A DNA stretch of 7,028 nucleotides, taken from contig WTAX01000061.1 of NCBI GenBank assembly GCA_013139395.1, positions 1-7,028 of the forward strand. Reading direction: 5' to 3'. Shown piece by piece: positions 6,429 to 7,028 of the stretch. The notes beneath the pieces were generated by a model. That model had not been told where the DNA came from, did no database searches, and worked only from the letters and a program-made list of their open reading frames with translations. This DNA is from Gammaproteobacteria bacterium (GTDB taxonomy: Bacteria; Pseudomonadota; Gammaproteobacteria; GRL18). Every line of letters starts with the position of its first letter. Within the stretch, counting starts at the first letter, position 1. The position numbers were made by a program, and so were the translations under genes.

Positions 6429-6758
6429 ATGGCAATGACCGAAACCGAATTTAAAGAATTTATTGAACAGTTAATCATTCAAATTGAAGATGCTTTAGAA
6501 GAGCTTGATAACGATATTGATTATGAATCATCTGATGGTATGTTAACCATTATTATGGAAAATAAATCACAGATCATTATTAATCGCCAAAGTGCAGCAT
6601 TACAACTCTGGTTAGCGGCTAAATCAGGTGGTTATCATTTTGATTATGATGAAGCAAAAGGCTGGCAGGATGATCGTAGTGGTGAAGCCTTTATTGATAC
6701 CTTAAATCGTTGTTTAACTGAACAATCCAATGAAAAAATTGAATTAGATCTGGAATAA
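6429..6758 (+). CDS. cyaY: CyaY, bacterial frataxin
   Basis: CyaY is a small cytosolic iron-binding acidic protein that modulates iron-sulfur cluster assembly on IscS/IscU. The 109-residue length is normal. The N-terminal helix is rich in Glu and Asp (EDALEELDNDIDYE, the iron-binding acidic ridge). The core strands contain IIINRQ, then QLWLAAKSGGYHFDYD and the conserved WQDDRSGEAF block, all diagnostic of the family. ATG at 6429 is taken as the start; the ATG two codons on (6435) is an equally possible alternative, and neither has a strong ribosome site. It sits alone behind its own probable promoter, after the soxYZ terminator, and is followed 3 nt later by the cytochrome gene, probably in one transcript. 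A link to sulfur oxidation is not implied by its function. Confidence 0.95.
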   Translation: MAMTETEFKEFIEQLIIQIEDALEELDNDIDYESSDGMLTIIMENKSQIIINRQSAALQLWLAAKSGGYHFDYDEAKGWQDDRSGEAFIDTLNRCLTEQSNEKIELDLE

Positions 6759-6761
6759 CTC

Positions 6762-7028
6762 ATGTTTTACCTTAGTGCTCAACGTCCAGTTCCAAAAACA
6801 GCTCCAAAAAGCGCTTCACAGTCTATTTTATTATTAATTATGGCGGCTATTTTACTCAGCGTTTTGAGCCTGAGCATTGTGAGTATAGTACAAGCCTCTG
6901 GCATTACAAAAGACCAACAAGCCGGACAACTTTTATTCCAGAAAAACTGTGCCGTATGCCATGGTAGTGAGGGCGCTGGCGGTGTTGGTGTACCACTTAA
7001 TATGGAAGACTTTTTAAGCACTACCTCT
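6762..7028 (+). CDS. c-type cytochrome, 3' end beyond the window
   Basis: The open frame starts with ATG at 6762, 3 nt after the cyaY stop, with a weak ribosome site (TCTGGA, within the end of cyaY). It continues without a stop for 89 codons to the edge. The product has a positively charged start, a hydrophobic segment at about 22-43 that is a signal peptide or membrane anchor (possible cleavage after VQA, residue 45), and a haem-binding CAVCH motif with Cys63, Cys66 and His67. The sequence after it (HGSEGAGGVGVPLN) is typical of small class I cytochromes c. The axial methionine and any further haem motif lie outside the window. It should carry electrons in the periplasm; acceptance of electrons from thiosulfate oxidation is plausible but rests only on proximity. 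Confidence 0.85.
   Translation, partial: MFYLSAQRPVPKTAPKSASQSILLLIMAAILLSVLSLSIVSIVQASGITKDQQAGQLLFQKNCAVCHGSEGAGGVGVPLNMEDFLSTTS

Noticed and set aside
1282..7021. Other open frames, on the minus strand and in alternate + frames, for example 5208-5723 minus.
   Set aside because: They lie mostly over well-supported genes, show no recognisable domains or ribosome sites, and are shadows of the + strand coding sequence.

Overview
The window is AT-rich DNA from a gammaproteobacterium that oxidises reduced sulfur compounds. Two things point there: a clear soxYZ pair, which encodes the thiosulfate-oxidation sulfur carrier, and cyaY, the bacterial frataxin typical of gamma- and betaproteobacteria. 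No species can be named from the sequence. All genes read on the + strand.

Layout. Positions 1-149 are a non-coding concentric inverted repeat that looks like a small palindromic mobile element (MITE-like). Positions 190-5127 hold three overlapping signalling genes: a membrane sensor histidine kinase with a large periplasmic domain, an NtrC-type sigma54-dependent response regulator, and a second, six-helix membrane histidine kinase. They overlap by 4 and 8 nt and are almost certainly one operon. The end of the third gene carries a striking 48-bp nested palindrome (5116-5163). About 75 bp further on is a good sigma54 (-24/-12) promoter (5234-5250), then soxY (5317-5778) and soxZ (5880-6194). 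After soxZ lies a structured non-coding stretch that ends in a strong intrinsic terminator (6333-6374). Then come a probable sigma70 extended -10 promoter, cyaY (6429-6758), and a c-type cytochrome gene that runs off the right edge (6762-7028).

How the parts fit. The regulator has every feature needed to activate sigma54 polymerase, including GAFTGA and a Fis-type DNA-binding domain. The only convincing sigma54 promoter in the window drives soxYZ. A large dyad sits about 120 bp upstream of the predicted transcription start, a normal enhancer distance. The simplest model is that one or both kinases sense a sulfur- or redox-related signal, phosphorylate the regulator, and so switch on soxYZ. 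A sigma54-dependent two-component system for sox genes (TspS-TspR) has, to my recollection, been described in Acidithiobacillus caldus and some other chemolithotrophs. This would therefore be a variant of a known theme, with an extra kinase and a different-looking enhancer.

The least explained parts are the 48-bp palindrome, the soxZ 3' region (three hairpins, one presenting eight C in its loop; a candidate 3'UTR-derived small RNA), and the 149-bp element at the left edge.
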